Shown: positions 22,101-31,128 of the stretch, piece by piece
Position numbering within the stretch: position 1 is the stretch's first letter
Layout of the letters: each line of letters starts with the position of its first letter
NCBI RefSeq assembly: GCF_016925675.1
Contig: NZ_CP070506.1
Location: forward strand, 742,501 to 806,500
Source of the DNA: Pseudomonas hygromyciniae
GTDB taxonomy: Bacteria; Pseudomonadota; Gammaproteobacteria; Pseudomonadales; Pseudomonadaceae
DNA length: 64,000 nucleotides
Reading direction: 5' to 3'
Notes under the pieces: generated by a model
The model's input: only the letters and a program-made list of their open reading frames with translations
Database searches by the model: none
What the model was told of the DNA's origin: nothing
Position numbers and translations under genes: made by a program

Positions 22101-22871
22101 GGCGGCGACATTCATCGTTTCCCACGGGGGCCCAATCCCGGGACCTTTCTCCACGGCCTGCTGGAATGGGCCGGCAACGATGGCTTCGACGTAACGCCCG
22201 AAGCCATCGAAGATGCGGTCGCACGGCGCTGCAACCGGCGCGGCTGGGAAGGCTGGATCGGCACCCTCAGCGGCTGGCTTGGGCACCTGTTGCAAGCGCC
22301 ACTGAGCCTGGGCCAGGGGCCGGAATCGGTGACCCTGAGTGACTTGCAGCACTATCAGATCGAAATGGAGTTCTGGTTCGCCAGTCACAAAGTCGATGTG
22401 CTCACCCTCGACCAACTGGTCTGCCAATACACCCACGACGGCGTGTCACGGGTGGCTGCCGAGCCGGTATTGCTTAACGGCATGTTCAAAGGCTTTATCG
22501 ACCTGACCTTCGAACATGATGGTCGCTATTACGTGGCCGACTACAAATCCAACTGGCTCGGCGCCGACGACGCGGCCTACACCCAACAGGCCATGGAACA
22601 GTCGATTCTCGACCATCGCTATGACCTGCAATACGTCCTCTACCTGCTGGCCCTGCATCGCCAGCTCAAGGCGCGCCTGCCCGATTACGATTACGACCGG
22701 CACGTGGGGGGCGCGCTCTACCTGTTCCTGCGCGGTAGCCAAGCCGTGAGCCAGGGCGCGTATTTCACCCGGCCGCCACGTGAACTGATCGAACGCCTGG
22801 ACCTGTTGTTCCAAGGCAAGCCGCAACCGCCCAAGGTCGAACCGGCCTGGGAACAAGGAGTCCTGCTATGA
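19191..22871 (+). CDS. recB: Exodeoxyribonuclease V beta subunit RecB
   Basis: A 1226-residue 3'-5' helicase and nuclease. The Walker A ASAGTGKT is at residues 21-28. Helicase motif II LIDEFQDTD is near 388-396. Motif III-V segments (IGDPKQAIYAFRGAD; VVTIHKSKGLEYDLVFLPF; RLFYVALTRAKHACW) are all present. The C-terminal nuclease motif YVADYKSNWLG near 1113-1123 carries the catalytic D and K of the RecB nuclease fold. It is coupled to recC and recD by ATGA overlaps at both ends. GAGGAGG precedes the chosen ATG at 19191; the in-frame ATG at 19122 lies inside recC and is rejected. Confidence 0.96.
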   Translation: MSAIKPLALAFPLRGSQLIEASAGTGKTFTISALYLRLVLGHGGDEAGFGRELLPPQILVVTFTDAATKELRERIRTRLAQAARYFRDEIEQPDALIAQLRDEYSVEQWPGCANRLDIAAQWMDEAAVSTIHSWCQRMLREHAFDSGSLFTQTLETDHSDLLGEVLRDYWRLFCYPMHGDALNWVRSNWGGPAALLPRVRALFGSERPSDEPREPAELIEACLHERREALVALKAPWQQWAAELREICLQAVAAKAVDGRKMQARYFEPWFEKISAWAADETLEQLDIGTGFSRLTPEGMAEAWKGDAPHHPGLDAMVGLKASLDALPTPDAAVLQHAAAWVGKRFEDEKRRRAEMGFDDMLIRLDAALQAEGGERLASVIREQFPVALIDEFQDTDPVQYRIFESIYRIEDNNPLSGLFLIGDPKQAIYAFRGADIYTYLRARQATAGRLHTLGTNFRSSHAMVEAVNHVFERAETGRGAFLFREPDGENPVPFQPVSSQGRKEHLQVDGHTVPALNIWHLPTDQPISNVLYRQQLAGACASQIVALLNGGQRGSAGFVKDGDFSPVQPSNIAILVRDGKEAQAVRGELAARGVRSVYLSDKDSVFASQEAHDVLAWLKACAEPDVERPLRAALACVTLNLSLTQLEQLNQDELAWEQRVMQFRDYRVIWRTQGVLPMLRRLLHDFKLPQTLIARSDGERVLTNLLHLCELLQQAAAELDGEQALIRHLAEHLALSGQAGEEQILRLESDEQLVKVVTIHKSKGLEYDLVFLPFICSAKPVDGSRLPLHYHDANGKSQVSLKPTAELIAQADDERLAEDLRLFYVALTRAKHACWLGVADLKRGNTNSSVLHLSALGYLLGGGAALGESAALARWLMDLQDGCAAIAYGQMPEAEASIYQPPRNDATLLAPLLPKRKAAENWWIASYSALRIGESMSTASLEAPESPQAQKLFDDERLDPDAPREVAASGGDIHRFPRGPNPGTFLHGLLEWAGNDGFDVTPEAIEDAVARRCNRRGWEGWIGTLSGWLGHLLQAPLSLGQGPESVTLSDLQHYQIEMEFWFASHKVDVLTLDQLVCQYTHDGVSRVAAEPVLLNGMFKGFIDLTFEHDGRYYVADYKSNWLGADDAAYTQQAMEQSILDHRYDLQYVLYLLALHRQLKARLPDYDYDRHVGGALYLFLRGSQAVSQGAYFTRPPRELIERLDLLFQGKPQPPKVEPAWEQGVLL

Positions 22872-24916
22872 GCCTCTCGACTGTGCCGCTGGAGGCACTG
22901 GCACCGCTGGACCGCGCTGACGACCTGATGCACCTGCTGGAGCGCTGGGTCGAGCGCGGCTGGCTGCGCTCGCTGGACAAGGCGTTCGTCGGCTTTCTCC
23001 ACGAACTCGACCCTCAGGCCGATCCCCTGGTGCTGCTGGCCGCTGCCTTGACCAGTCACCAACTGGGCCACGGGCATGTGTGCCTGGATCTGTTCGAGAC
23101 GCTGAATGCACCGGATTTCGCCCTGTCGCTGCCCCCGGAAGGTGATCTTTCAGGCGGTGTGATGCTGCTGCCTTCGCAACTGCTCGATGGCCTGGACGGC
23201 GCGCACTGGTGCCATGCCCTGGCCGCGAGCCCGCTGGTGGCGTTGGCCGTGGATGGCAGCGCAGCGGCGCAAAGCCGGCCTTTGGTGTTGTCGGGCAAGC
23301 GCCTGTATCTGCGGCGCTACTGGACCTATGAGCGACGCATCGACAGCGCCTTGCGTCAGCGTCTTGCCGTGCAGGAAGCGGTCTCGCCGGACCTGCCCCA
23401 ACGCTTGAACGGCCTGTTCGACCAGCCGCCCCCCAATGGCGTGGTCGATTGGCAGAAACTCGCCTGTGCCTTGGCCACGCGTGGGGCGTTCAGCATCGTC
23501 ACCGGTGGCCCCGGCACCGGCAAGACCACCACGGTGGTGCGCCTGTTGGCATTGCTGCAAGCGCCAGCGGTGGAGCAGGGCAGCGCTTTGCGCATCCGCC
23601 TGGCGGCGCCCACCGGCAAGGCGGCGGCGCGGTTGACCGAGTCCATCAGCCAACAAGTGCGCTCGCTGCAAGTGCCCGAAACCGTGCGCGAAAAAATCCC
23701 CACCGAGGTCACCACCGTGCATCGCCTGCTGGGCAGCCGTCCCGGCACCCGGCATTTTCGCCATCATGCGGGCAACTTGTTGCCGCTGGATGTGCTGGTG
23801 GTGGATGAGGCCTCGATGATCGACCTGGAAATGATGGCCAACCTGCTGGATGCCTTGCCAGCCCATGCGCGCCTGGTGTTGCTGGGGGACAAGGACCAGT
23901 TGGCCTCGGTGGAAGCCGGCGCGGTGCTCGGCGATTTGTGCCGCGATGCCGAGGCGGGCTGGTACAGCCCCGGCACCCGCCAATGGCTGGAAAGTGTCAG
24001 CGGTGAGACCTTGGCGGGCAGCGGCCTGGAGGAAGACCTCGACGCCAGCCATCCCTTGGCGCAACAAGTGGTGATGCTGCGTTATTCCCGGCGCTTCGGC
24101 GAAGGCAGTGGCATCGGCCAACTGGCGCGTTGGGTCAACCAGCAAAACCCCGAACAGGCTCGCCAACTGCTGGACGCCGGCAGCCACGACCTGTTTTGCC
24201 TGCGCCTCAAGGGCGAGCATGACCGCGCCCTCGAGCGCCTGGTGCTGGACGGGCAAGGCGGCCATGCCCAGGGCTATCGCTACTACCTCAACCTGCTGCG
24301 CACCTCACGTCCGGCAGCCGAGACCCCACGGGACGATCCGCACTGGACCGATTGGGCGCGCCAGTTGTTGCAAGCCTTTGATGCCTTTCAGTTGCTGTGC
24401 GCGGTGCGCAAGGGCCCCTGGGGCGTGGAGGGCCTCAACCAACGTATCACCGCCGCGCTGCTCAAGGCCCGGCTGATCGATAGCGACCAGCAATGGTACG
24501 AAGGCCGCCCGGTGCTGATGACCCGCAATGACTACGGCCTGGGCTTGATGAACGGTGACATCGGTATCGCCTTGAAACTGCCCGAAAGTGACGGCGGGCC
24601 GCAGGTGCTGCGCGTTGCCTTTCCGCGCAACGATGGCCAGGGCGGGGTGCGCTTCGTCTTGCCCAGCCGGCTCAACGATGTAGAAACCGTCTACGCCATG
24701 ACCGTACACAAGTCCCAGGGCTCGGAGTTCGCGCATACGGCCCTGATCCTGCCGGATGCGCTGAACCCGGTACTGACCAAGGAGCTGATCTACACTGGCA
24801 TCACTCGCGCGAAGGATCGCTTCAGTTTGATCGAAACCCGTAGTGGGGTTTTCGAGGAAGCGGTGCGGCGCAAGGTGAAACGGTTAAGCGGGCTGATGTT
24901 GGAGCTGGGTGCGTGA
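22868..24916 (+). CDS. recD: Exodeoxyribonuclease V alpha subunit RecD
   Basis: A 682-residue 5'-3' SF1 helicase. Walker A GGPGTGKTTT is near residues 212-221, motif II VVDEASMIDLEMM near 311-323, motif III LLGDKDQLASVEAG near 338-351, and C-terminal VHKSQGSEFAHT near 612-623. It starts inside the recB stop (ATGA), so recC-recB-recD are translationally coupled as one unit. A weak hairpin follows the stop. Length is normal for gamma-proteobacterial RecD. Confidence 0.95.
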   Translation: MSLSTVPLEALAPLDRADDLMHLLERWVERGWLRSLDKAFVGFLHELDPQADPLVLLAAALTSHQLGHGHVCLDLFETLNAPDFALSLPPEGDLSGGVMLLPSQLLDGLDGAHWCHALAASPLVALAVDGSAAAQSRPLVLSGKRLYLRRYWTYERRIDSALRQRLAVQEAVSPDLPQRLNGLFDQPPPNGVVDWQKLACALATRGAFSIVTGGPGTGKTTTVVRLLALLQAPAVEQGSALRIRLAAPTGKAAARLTESISQQVRSLQVPETVREKIPTEVTTVHRLLGSRPGTRHFRHHAGNLLPLDVLVVDEASMIDLEMMANLLDALPAHARLVLLGDKDQLASVEAGAVLGDLCRDAEAGWYSPGTRQWLESVSGETLAGSGLEEDLDASHPLAQQVVMLRYSRRFGEGSGIGQLARWVNQQNPEQARQLLDAGSHDLFCLRLKGEHDRALERLVLDGQGGHAQGYRYYLNLLRTSRPAAETPRDDPHWTDWARQLLQAFDAFQLLCAVRKGPWGVEGLNQRITAALLKARLIDSDQQWYEGRPVLMTRNDYGLGLMNGDIGIALKLPESDGGPQVLRVAFPRNDGQGGVRFVLPSRLNDVETVYAMTVHKSQGSEFAHTALILPDALNPVLTKELIYTGITRAKDRFSLIETRSGVFEEAVRRKVKRLSGLMLELGA

Positions 24917-24932
24917 GCCGTAGGAAAAACCT

Positions 24933-24953
24933 GACCGATATGTCGGTTTTTTC
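24933..24953 (+). terminator. Possible weak terminator after recD
   Basis: A short stem ACCGA/TCGGT with a TATG loop is followed by TTTTTT. The stem is only 5-6 bp, so termination may be partial. It separates recCBD from yfiRNB. Confidence 0.45.
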
Positions 24954-25054
24954 GCAATAAATGGCTGAATCTACTTAGGCCCCGCCTCGATGGGGTTTCC
25001 GCCAATATGCTATCGTTGCGACATTATCCCTAGAAGATCATAGAGAATCGCTGC

Positions 25055-25627
25055 ATGAACGTGGCTGTCTCGCCCACAGAGCGTAGTTGGAGCTGGAGAC
25101 GATTGCTGCTATCGGCCGTTCTGTGCCTCGTCACGCCTCTGGCTTTTGCCCAGGCGTCTGCCGCCAGTGCGGTCGATCAGCGGGCCCAGGCTGTCACCCA
25201 GGTGGTACTGGGGATTCTCAGCTACGCTCGTTGGCCGGTTGAGCCCACCCAACTGCGTTTGTGCATCGTTGGCCCGACCCAATACACCGATGACCTGGTC
25301 AAGGGCACGACCCAGGCCACTGGCCGGCCGGTAGTGGTCCAGCGCCTGCTGGCGGACAACCCCAATATCGTCAATGCCTGCGACGCCCTGTATATCGGCA
25401 AGCTCTCCACTGACGAGCGCAGTCACTTGTTCACGGCGTTGATCGGACGCCCGGTGTTGAGCATCAGTGAAGGCGGCGACCAATGCACCGTGGGCAGCCT
25501 GTTCTGCCTGCGGGTGAGTGATGATCAGGTGTCGTTCGAGGTCAACCTCGACTCCGTGGCCCGCAGCGGAGTGCGTATTCATCCCAGCGTCTTGCAGTTG
25601 TCCCGTCGGCGAGCGCCGGAACCATGA
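25055..25627 (+). CDS. yfiR: Periplasmic repressor YfiR of the c-di-GMP cyclase YfiN
   Basis: A 190-residue exported protein. A basic N-terminus (WSWRRLLLS) and hydrophobic core ending at TPLAFAQA indicate a signal peptide cleaved near residue 33-35. The DUF4154/YfiR domain follows. Four mature cysteines at C70, C109, C144 and C151 correspond closely to the two disulfides described for P. aeruginosa YfiR. YfiR binds the periplasmic part of YfiN and keeps the cyclase inactive. Its stop overlaps the yfiN start (ATGA). Operon yfiR-yfiN-yfiB. Confidence 0.92.
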   Translation: MNVAVSPTERSWSWRRLLLSAVLCLVTPLAFAQASAASAVDQRAQAVTQVVLGILSYARWPVEPTQLRLCIVGPTQYTDDLVKGTTQATGRPVVVQRLLADNPNIVNACDALYIGKLSTDERSHLFTALIGRPVLSISEGGDQCTVGSLFCLRVSDDQVSFEVNLDSVARSGVRIHPSVLQLSRRRAPEP

Positions 25628-26892
25628 GGCTGCGTAACGCCAAAACCCGCCCTACATTACGTTCGGTCCTTGGTCGCGGGCACCTGAGTGTGGCGCTGGT
25701 GGCGGTCGCCATGGCCAGCGTATCCCTGACCCTGCTGGGCGTGCTGGCCCTGCGGGTCTATGCCGACCACAACCTGCACCTGATCGCTCGCTCGATCAAC
25801 TACACCGTGGAAGCTGCGGTGGTGTTCAACGACCACGGGGCGGCCACCGAAGCCCTGGCGTTGATTGCCTCCACTGAAGAAGTGGCTGAGGCCCGGGTGC
25901 TGGACCTCAATGGCAATACCCTGGCTCACTGGGTGCGTCCGGAAACGGGGTTATTGTCCAAGGTGGAGCTGGAACTGGCCCACACGCTGCTGGAAGAGCC
26001 CATCAGCCAACCGATCATGCGTCAAGACAGGAAAATTGGCACCGTTGAGCTGAGTGGGCACGGCGGTAGCCTGTTGCGTTTTTTGCTCAGCGGCCTGGCG
26101 GGGATCATTATCTGCACCGCGTTAAGCGGCTGGGTCGCGATTTACCTGGCGCGCCGGATGCTGCGTGGTATCACCGGCCCCTTGCACAGCCTGGCCGACG
26201 TCGCCCACGCCGCGCGCAGCGAGCGGGCCTTCGACCGCCGTGTGCCGCCGGCGCAGATCGCCGAGCTCGACAGCCTGGGCAATGACTTCAATGCCCTGCT
26301 CGACGAGCTCGAAGCCTGGCAAACCCACCTGCAAAGCGAAAACGAAACCCTCGCCCACCAGGCCAGCCATGACAGCCTCACCGGGCTGCCCAATCGTGCC
26401 TTCTTTGAGGGGCGGCTGATCCGCGCGTTGCGCAGTGCAGCCAAGCTCAACGAACGGGTGGCGGTGCTGTTCCTCGACAGCGACCGCTTTAAAGATATCA
26501 ACGATAACTTCGGGCATGCCGCCGGTGACGCCGTACTGGTAGCCGTCGCCGCGCGCGTGCGGGCGCAACTGCGCGAGAGCGACCTGGTGGCGCGCCTGGG
26601 CGGCGATGAGTTCGCCATCCTGCTCTCACCTCTGCACAAGCTTGAAGATGCCCAGCGCATCGCTGACAAAATCATCGCCAGCATGGACCTGCCCATCCCG
26701 CTGCCGGGCAACACCGAAGTCTTGACTTCACTGAGTATCGGTATCGCGGTTTATCCCGATCATGGCGCCACTCCCGGCGCCTTGCTCAATGCCGCCGATG
26801 CGGCGATGTACCAGGCCAAACGCCTTTCCCAGGGTGGCCAGCATACGGCGGAGTCGGAGCACCCCGCTGCCAACGTTCAACACAGGAGTTGA
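25624..26892 (+). CDS. yfiN: Membrane diguanylate cyclase YfiN (TpbB)
   Basis: A 422-residue inner-membrane protein. TM1 is about residues 20-45, then a periplasmic CHASE8-type domain to about 135, TM2 about 138-165, HAMP to about 225, and a C-terminal GGDEF domain. The active site GGDEF is at about 325-329. An RESD sequence exactly five residues before it is an RxxD product-inhibition (I) site. It makes c-di-GMP from two GTP and is held off by YfiR. Coupled to yfiR by ATGA; yfiB begins 5 bases after its stop. Confidence 0.93.
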   Translation: MRLRNAKTRPTLRSVLGRGHLSVALVAVAMASVSLTLLGVLALRVYADHNLHLIARSINYTVEAAVVFNDHGAATEALALIASTEEVAEARVLDLNGNTLAHWVRPETGLLSKVELELAHTLLEEPISQPIMRQDRKIGTVELSGHGGSLLRFLLSGLAGIIICTALSGWVAIYLARRMLRGITGPLHSLADVAHAARSERAFDRRVPPAQIAELDSLGNDFNALLDELEAWQTHLQSENETLAHQASHDSLTGLPNRAFFEGRLIRALRSAAKLNERVAVLFLDSDRFKDINDNFGHAAGDAVLVAVAARVRAQLRESDLVARLGGDEFAILLSPLHKLEDAQRIADKIIASMDLPIPLPGNTEVLTSLSIGIAVYPDHGATPGALLNAADAAMYQAKRLSQGGQHTAESEHPAANVQHRS

Positions 26893-26896
26893 TCCC

Positions 26897-27388
26897 TTGT
26901 TTGCTAACACACGTGTTCTCTTTATCACCTTGTTTATCGCCCTGCTGGCGCTGAGCGGCTGCCAGACCGCTCCGCCCAAGGGCCTGACACCGGCACAAGT
27001 GGCGGTACTCAAACAACAAGGCTTCGAACTGACCGACGAAGGCTGGGCGTTTGGCCTGTCGGGCAAAGTGCTGTTTGGCAGCGACGTCGAAAAACTCAAC
27101 CAGGCCAGCACCGAGATCGTCGAACGCATCGGCAAGGCTCTCACCGGCGTGGGCATCGAACGTGTGCGCGTAGACGGCCACACCGACGCCTCGGGCAAGG
27201 AGTCCTACAACCAGCAACTGTCCCTGCGCCGGGCGAAAAGCGTGGGCGAGGTCCTGCAGAGCGTGGGTATGAAGGAAGAAAATGTGCAACTGCGCGGCCT
27301 GGGTAGCAGCGAACCGGTGGCTTCCAACAGCACATCCGCGGGCCGTACCGAGAACCGCCGGGTATCGATTGTGGTCATCGCCGACTGA
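26897..27388 (+). CDS. yfiB: Outer-membrane OmpA-like lipoprotein YfiB
   Basis: A 163-residue lipoprotein with an unusual TTG start at 26897. AGGAGT lies 7 bases upstream, and translation from TTG gives a compact lipoprotein signal with the lipobox LSGC (Cys22). The longer in-frame ATG at 26762 lies inside yfiN and is rejected. The C-terminal OmpA/Pal peptidoglycan-binding domain runs from LFGSDVEKLN to RRVSIVV, with the DGHTDASG motif near residue 95. YfiB is thought to sequester YfiR at the outer membrane and so release YfiN. Last gene of the operon. Confidence 0.92.
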   Translation: MFANTRVLFITLFIALLALSGCQTAPPKGLTPAQVAVLKQQGFELTDEGWAFGLSGKVLFGSDVEKLNQASTEIVERIGKALTGVGIERVRVDGHTDASGKESYNQQLSLRRAKSVGEVLQSVGMKEENVQLRGLGSSEPVASNSTSAGRTENRRVSIVVIAD

Positions 27389-27423
27389 GCCGACAGCTCG
27401 GTCTAACTGTGAAATACCTTCAC

Positions 27424-27550
27424 CTGTGGGAGCAGGCTTGCCCGCGAAGGCGTTGGTTCAGCCAGGTATGTATTGACTGACCCACCGCGATCGCTGGCAA
27501 GCCAGCTCCTACAGTTGTTCGTGTCGATCTGTAGGAGCGGGCTTGAACTG
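27424..27550. repeat. Intergenic REP-like repeats between yfiB and LysR gene
   Basis: Three REP-type arms occur: CTGTGGGAGCAGGCTTGCC (from 27424), GGCAAGCCAGCTCCTACAG (27496-27514) and CTGTAGGAGCGGGCTTG (27530-27546). They lie between convergent genes and may act as a bidirectional 3' end structure. Confidence 0.75.
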
Positions 27551-27560
27551 TGATAGCGGT

Positions 27561-28508
27561 TCAGTCGGCAAACACCATCTCCCGCGTTTCCCCCATCAAA
27601 AGCCCCTGGTTTTGCTCCGTTACTTCCCTGATGTAATCCCACAACAACGTAATCCGCTTCAACTTGCGCAAATCCTCCCGGCAATACATCCAGAACTGCC
27701 GCGTAATAGTGATCTCCTCACCCAGCACCGGCAGCAACCTTGAGTCCTGCGCGGCCAGGAAGCACGGCAGGATCGCCAGTGAGCGCCCCTGCTGCGCCGC
27801 CACGTATTGCGCAATCACGCTGGTGCTGCGCAGGCTGGCGCTGGCGCCTGGAACGACATTGGCCAGGTACAGCAGCTCCGAGCTGAACGCCAGGTCATCC
27901 ACGTAGCTGATAAACGGATGGTCGGCCAGGTCGGCCGGGCGGCGGATGGGCGGGTGTTGGTCGAGGTAGTCCTGGGTCGCGTACAGCTGCAGTTTGTAGT
28001 CGCACAGTTTGCAGCACACGTAGGGCCCGTGTTCCGGGCGTTCCAGGGCGATGACGATATCGGCTTCACGCTTGGACAGGCTGATGAAGTGAGGCAGGGG
28101 CAGGATATCCACTGAGATCGCCGGGTAGGTGTCGACGAAGTGGCTCAATTGCGGGGTGACGAAAAAACTGCCGAAGCCCTCGGTGCAGCCCATGCGCACA
28201 TGCCCCGACAGCGCCACGCCGGAGCCGGACACTTGTTCGCAGGCCATGTGCAGGGTGCTTTCGATGGACTCGGCATAACCCAGCAAGCGCTGGCCTTCAT
28301 TGGTCAGGACGAAGCCGCTGGTCCGGGATTTTTCGAACAACAGGGTGCCCAACGAACCTTCCAACGAACTGATACGCCGCGACACCGTGGTGTAGTCCAC
28401 CGCCAGGCGCTTGGCGGCGACGCTGGCCTTGCGGGTGCGCGCCACTTCGAGGAAAAACTTCAGGTCATCCCAGTTCAGCGACCCTAAAGACGTGATGTTT
28501 TTTTGCAT
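27561..28508 (-). CDS. LysR-family regulator divergent from mmsAB
   Basis: A 315-residue LysR protein with its HTH at about residues 15-75 (EVARTRKASVAAKRLAVDYTTVSRRISSLEGSLG) and a LysR substrate-binding domain. It is divergent from mmsA with a 131-bp shared gap, so it is probably the regulator of the mmsAB operon. In P. aeruginosa the mmsAB regulator MmsR is an AraC-type protein, so this would be a different control arrangement. The start at 28508 (MQKNITSLGSLNWDDL) is preferred over an upstream in-frame ATG at 28589, which adds 27 unconserved residues. Confidence 0.82.
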   Translation of the reverse strand: MQKNITSLGSLNWDDLKFFLEVARTRKASVAAKRLAVDYTTVSRRISSLEGSLGTLLFEKSRTSGFVLTNEGQRLLGYAESIESTLHMACEQVSGSGVALSGHVRMGCTEGFGSFFVTPQLSHFVDTYPAISVDILPLPHFISLSKREADIVIALERPEHGPYVCCKLCDYKLQLYATQDYLDQHPPIRRPADLADHPFISYVDDLAFSSELLYLANVVPGASASLRSTSVIAQYVAAQQGRSLAILPCFLAAQDSRLLPVLGEEITITRQFWMYCREDLRKLKRITLLWDYIREVTEQNQGLLMGETREMVFAD

Positions 28509-28639
28509 GTTGGACCGGCTTTTATGTGGGTTCTTATTGGAAGTTTGCACATCTATACTCCAAAAATCGTCCGAACGCCTCATCCTCAAGGCGCTTCACG
28601 CCTTGGCTCTCTGCATAACTACAAGATCTGGAGACCACA

Positions 28640-30166
28640 ATGAACGCATCGCTTACGTCTGCCGATACCACCGTGAAACAGGCCAAACTGTTGATCAACG
28701 GTGAATGGGTCGAGTCCAAGACCACCCAATGGCAAGACATCGTCAACCCGGCGACCCAACAAGTCCTGGCCCGTGTGCCCTTTGCCACGGCCGATGAAGT
28801 CAATGCAGCCATCGACGCCGCCCAGCGCGCCTTCCAGACCTGGAAGCTGACGCCGATCGGCGCGCGCATGCGCATCATGCTCAAGCTGCAGGCGCTGATC
28901 CGTGAACACTCCAAGCGCATTGCCGCAGTACTCAGTGCCGAGCAGGGCAAGACCATTGCCGATGCCGAAGGCGATATTTTCCGTGGCCTGGAAGTGGTCG
29001 AACACGCCTGTTCCATCGGTACCCTGCAAATGGGCGAGTTTGCCGAGAACGTCGCCGGCGGTGTCGACACCTACACCCTGCGCCAACCGATCGGCGTGTG
29101 TGCCGGGATCACCCCGTTCAACTTCCCGGCAATGATCCCGTTGTGGATGTTCCCGATGGCCATCGCCTGCGGTAACACCTTCGTGCTCAAGCCTTCGGAA
29201 CAGGATCCATTGTCGACCCTGATGCTGGTGGAACTGGCGCTGGAGGCTGGCGTGCCAGCGGGCGTGCTGAACGTGGTTCACGGTGGCAAGGATGTGGTGG
29301 ATGCGCTGTGCACCCACAAAGATATCAAGGCTGTGTCCTTTGTCGGCTCGACCGCCGTCGGCACCCACGTCTACGACCTGGCGGGCAAACACGGCAAGCG
29401 CGTGCAATCGATGATGGGCGCGAAGAACCACGCGGTGGTGCTGCCGGATGCCAACCGCGAACAGACTCTCAACGCCCTGGTCGGCGCCGGTTTCGGTGCA
29501 GCCGGTCAGCGCTGCATGGCCACTTCGGTGGTGGTGCTGGTTGGCGCCGCCAAGCAATGGCTGCCTGACCTCAAGGCTCTGGCGCAGAAACTCAAAGTGA
29601 ACGCCGGCAGCGAAGCGGGTACCGACGTGGGCCCAGTGATTTCCAAGCGCGCCAAGGCACGTATCCTCGACCTGATCGAGAGCGGCGTGAAAGAAGGCGC
29701 CAAGTTGGAATTGGACGGCCGCGACATCCAGGTGCCGGGCTTCGAGCAAGGCAACTTCGTCGGCCCGACCCTGTTCTCGGGCGTGACCACCGACATGCAG
29801 ATCTACACCCAGGAAATCTTCGGCCCGGTGCTGGTGGTGCTGGAAGTCGATACCCTCGATGAGGCGATCGCTTTGGTCAACGCCAACCCGTTCGGCAACG
29901 GTACCGGCCTGTTCACCCAGAGCGGTGCGGCGGCGCGCAAGTTCCAGAGCGAAATCGACGTCGGCCAGGTGGGCATCAACATCCCGATCCCGGTGCCAGT
30001 CCCGATCTTCAGCTTCACCGGTTCCCGTGGTTCGAAACTCGGCGACCTGGGCCCATACGGCAAGCAAGTGGTGCAGTTCTACACCCAGACCAAAACCGTC
30101 ACCAGCCGCTGGTTTGACGACGACAGCGTCAATGATGGCGTCAACACCACCATCAACCTGCGTTGA
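28640..30166 (+). CDS. mmsA: Methylmalonate-semialdehyde dehydrogenase (CoA-acylating)
   Basis: A 508-residue CoA-acylating dehydrogenase paralogous to bauC. It has [15 protein letters not shown] (about 154-168), SFVGSTAVG and catalytic Cys in [14 protein letters not shown] (about 285-298). Paired with mmsB it oxidises methylmalonate semialdehyde from valine (and related 3-carbon semialdehydes) to propionyl-CoA, CO2 and NADH. mmsB starts 14 bp after its stop. A GGAG site precedes the ATG. Confidence 0.92.
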   Translation: MNASLTSADTTVKQAKLLINGEWVESKTTQWQDIVNPATQQVLARVPFATADEVNAAIDAAQRAFQTWKLTPIGARMRIMLKLQALIREHSKRIAAVLSAEQGKTIADAEGDIFRGLEVVEHACSIGTLQMGEFAENVAGGVDTYTLRQPIGVCAGITPFNFPAMIPLWMFPMAIACGNTFVLKPSEQDPLSTLMLVELALEAGVPAGVLNVVHGGKDVVDALCTHKDIKAVSFVGSTAVGTHVYDLAGKHGKRVQSMMGAKNHAVVLPDANREQTLNALVGAGFGAAGQRCMATSVVVLVGAAKQWLPDLKALAQKLKVNAGSEAGTDVGPVISKRAKARILDLIESGVKEGAKLELDGRDIQVPGFEQGNFVGPTLFSGVTTDMQIYTQEIFGPVLVVLEVDTLDEAIALVNANPFGNGTGLFTQSGAAARKFQSEIDVGQVGINIPIPVPVPIFSFTGSRGSKLGDLGPYGKQVVQFYTQTKTVTSRWFDDDSVNDGVNTTINLR

Positions 30167-30180
30167 TCAAGGAGACGACC

Positions 30181-31068
30181 ATGAAGATTGCATTTATCGG
30201 CCTGGGCAACATGGGCGCGCCCATGGCCCGCAACCTGATCAAGGCTGGCCATGCGCTGAACCTGTTCGACCTGAACCAGACGGTGCTCAACGAACTGGCC
30301 GCGCTGGGCGGCACCATCAGTGCTTCGCCGCGGGATGCGGCCCAGGGCGCGGAGCTGGTATTGACCATGCTGCCCGCCGCCGCCCATGTGCGCAGCGTAT
30401 GGCTCAATGAAGACGGCGTGCTGGCCGGCATCGGCAAAGGCGTGCCAGCCGTGGATTGCAGCACCATCGACCCACAGACCGCGCGCGACGTAGCGGCGGC
30501 TGCAGCCAAACACGGCGTGGCGATGGCCGATGCCCCGGTTTCCGGTGGCACCGGTGGTGCCCAGGCCGGGACGTTGACCTTTATGGTCGGCGCCAACCCG
30601 GAACTGTTCGCCACCTTGCAACCGGTGCTGGCGCAGATGGGCCGCAACATCGTGCATTGCGGTGACGTGGGCACCGGACAGATCGCCAAGATCTGCAACA
30701 ACCTGCTGTTGGGGATCAGCATGGTGGGTGTCAGTGAAGCCATGGCTTTGGGCGATGCGCTGGGTATCGATACGCAAGTGCTGGCCGGCATCATCAACAG
30801 CTCCACCGGGCGTTGCTGGAGTTCCGACACCTACAACCCTTGGCCGGGCGTAATCGAAACCGCGCCGGCCTCCCGGGGTTACACCGGCGGATTTGGCGCC
30901 GACCTGATGCTCAAGGACCTGGGCCTGGCGACCGAAGCCGCGCGCCAGGCGCACCAGCCAGTGATTCTGGGAGCGGTGGCGCAGCAGTTGTATCAATCGA
31001 TGAGCCAGCGCGGGGACGGAGGCAAGGACTTCTCGGCGATCATCAACAGCTATCGCAAGCCTCTATAG
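30181..31068 (+). CDS. mmsB: 3-hydroxyisobutyrate dehydrogenase
   Basis: A 295-residue beta-hydroxyacid dehydrogenase. N-terminal FIGLGNMGAPMARNL is the Rossmann NAD-binding motif (residues about 5-19). Substrate motif DAPVSGGTGGAQAGTLTFMVGG-like is at about 117-138, and the catalytic-lysine helix KICNNLLLGISMVGVSEAM is near 170-188. It oxidises 3-hydroxyisobutyrate to methylmalonate semialdehyde, the substrate of the preceding gene. AAGGAG lies before the ATG at 30181; the ATG at 30163 overlaps mmsA and is less likely. Confidence 0.93.
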   Translation: MKIAFIGLGNMGAPMARNLIKAGHALNLFDLNQTVLNELAALGGTISASPRDAAQGAELVLTMLPAAAHVRSVWLNEDGVLAGIGKGVPAVDCSTIDPQTARDVAAAAAKHGVAMADAPVSGGTGGAQAGTLTFMVGANPELFATLQPVLAQMGRNIVHCGDVGTGQIAKICNNLLLGISMVGVSEAMALGDALGIDTQVLAGIINSSTGRCWSSDTYNPWPGVIETAPASRGYTGGFGADLMLKDLGLATEAARQAHQPVILGAVAQQLYQSMSQRGDGGKDFSAIINSYRKPL

Positions 31069-31128
31069 GTCAAAGGGCTCGCGATCAAGAGGCGACTTGT
31101 TGTGATGAGGCGGCTTGTGGCAAGGGGG

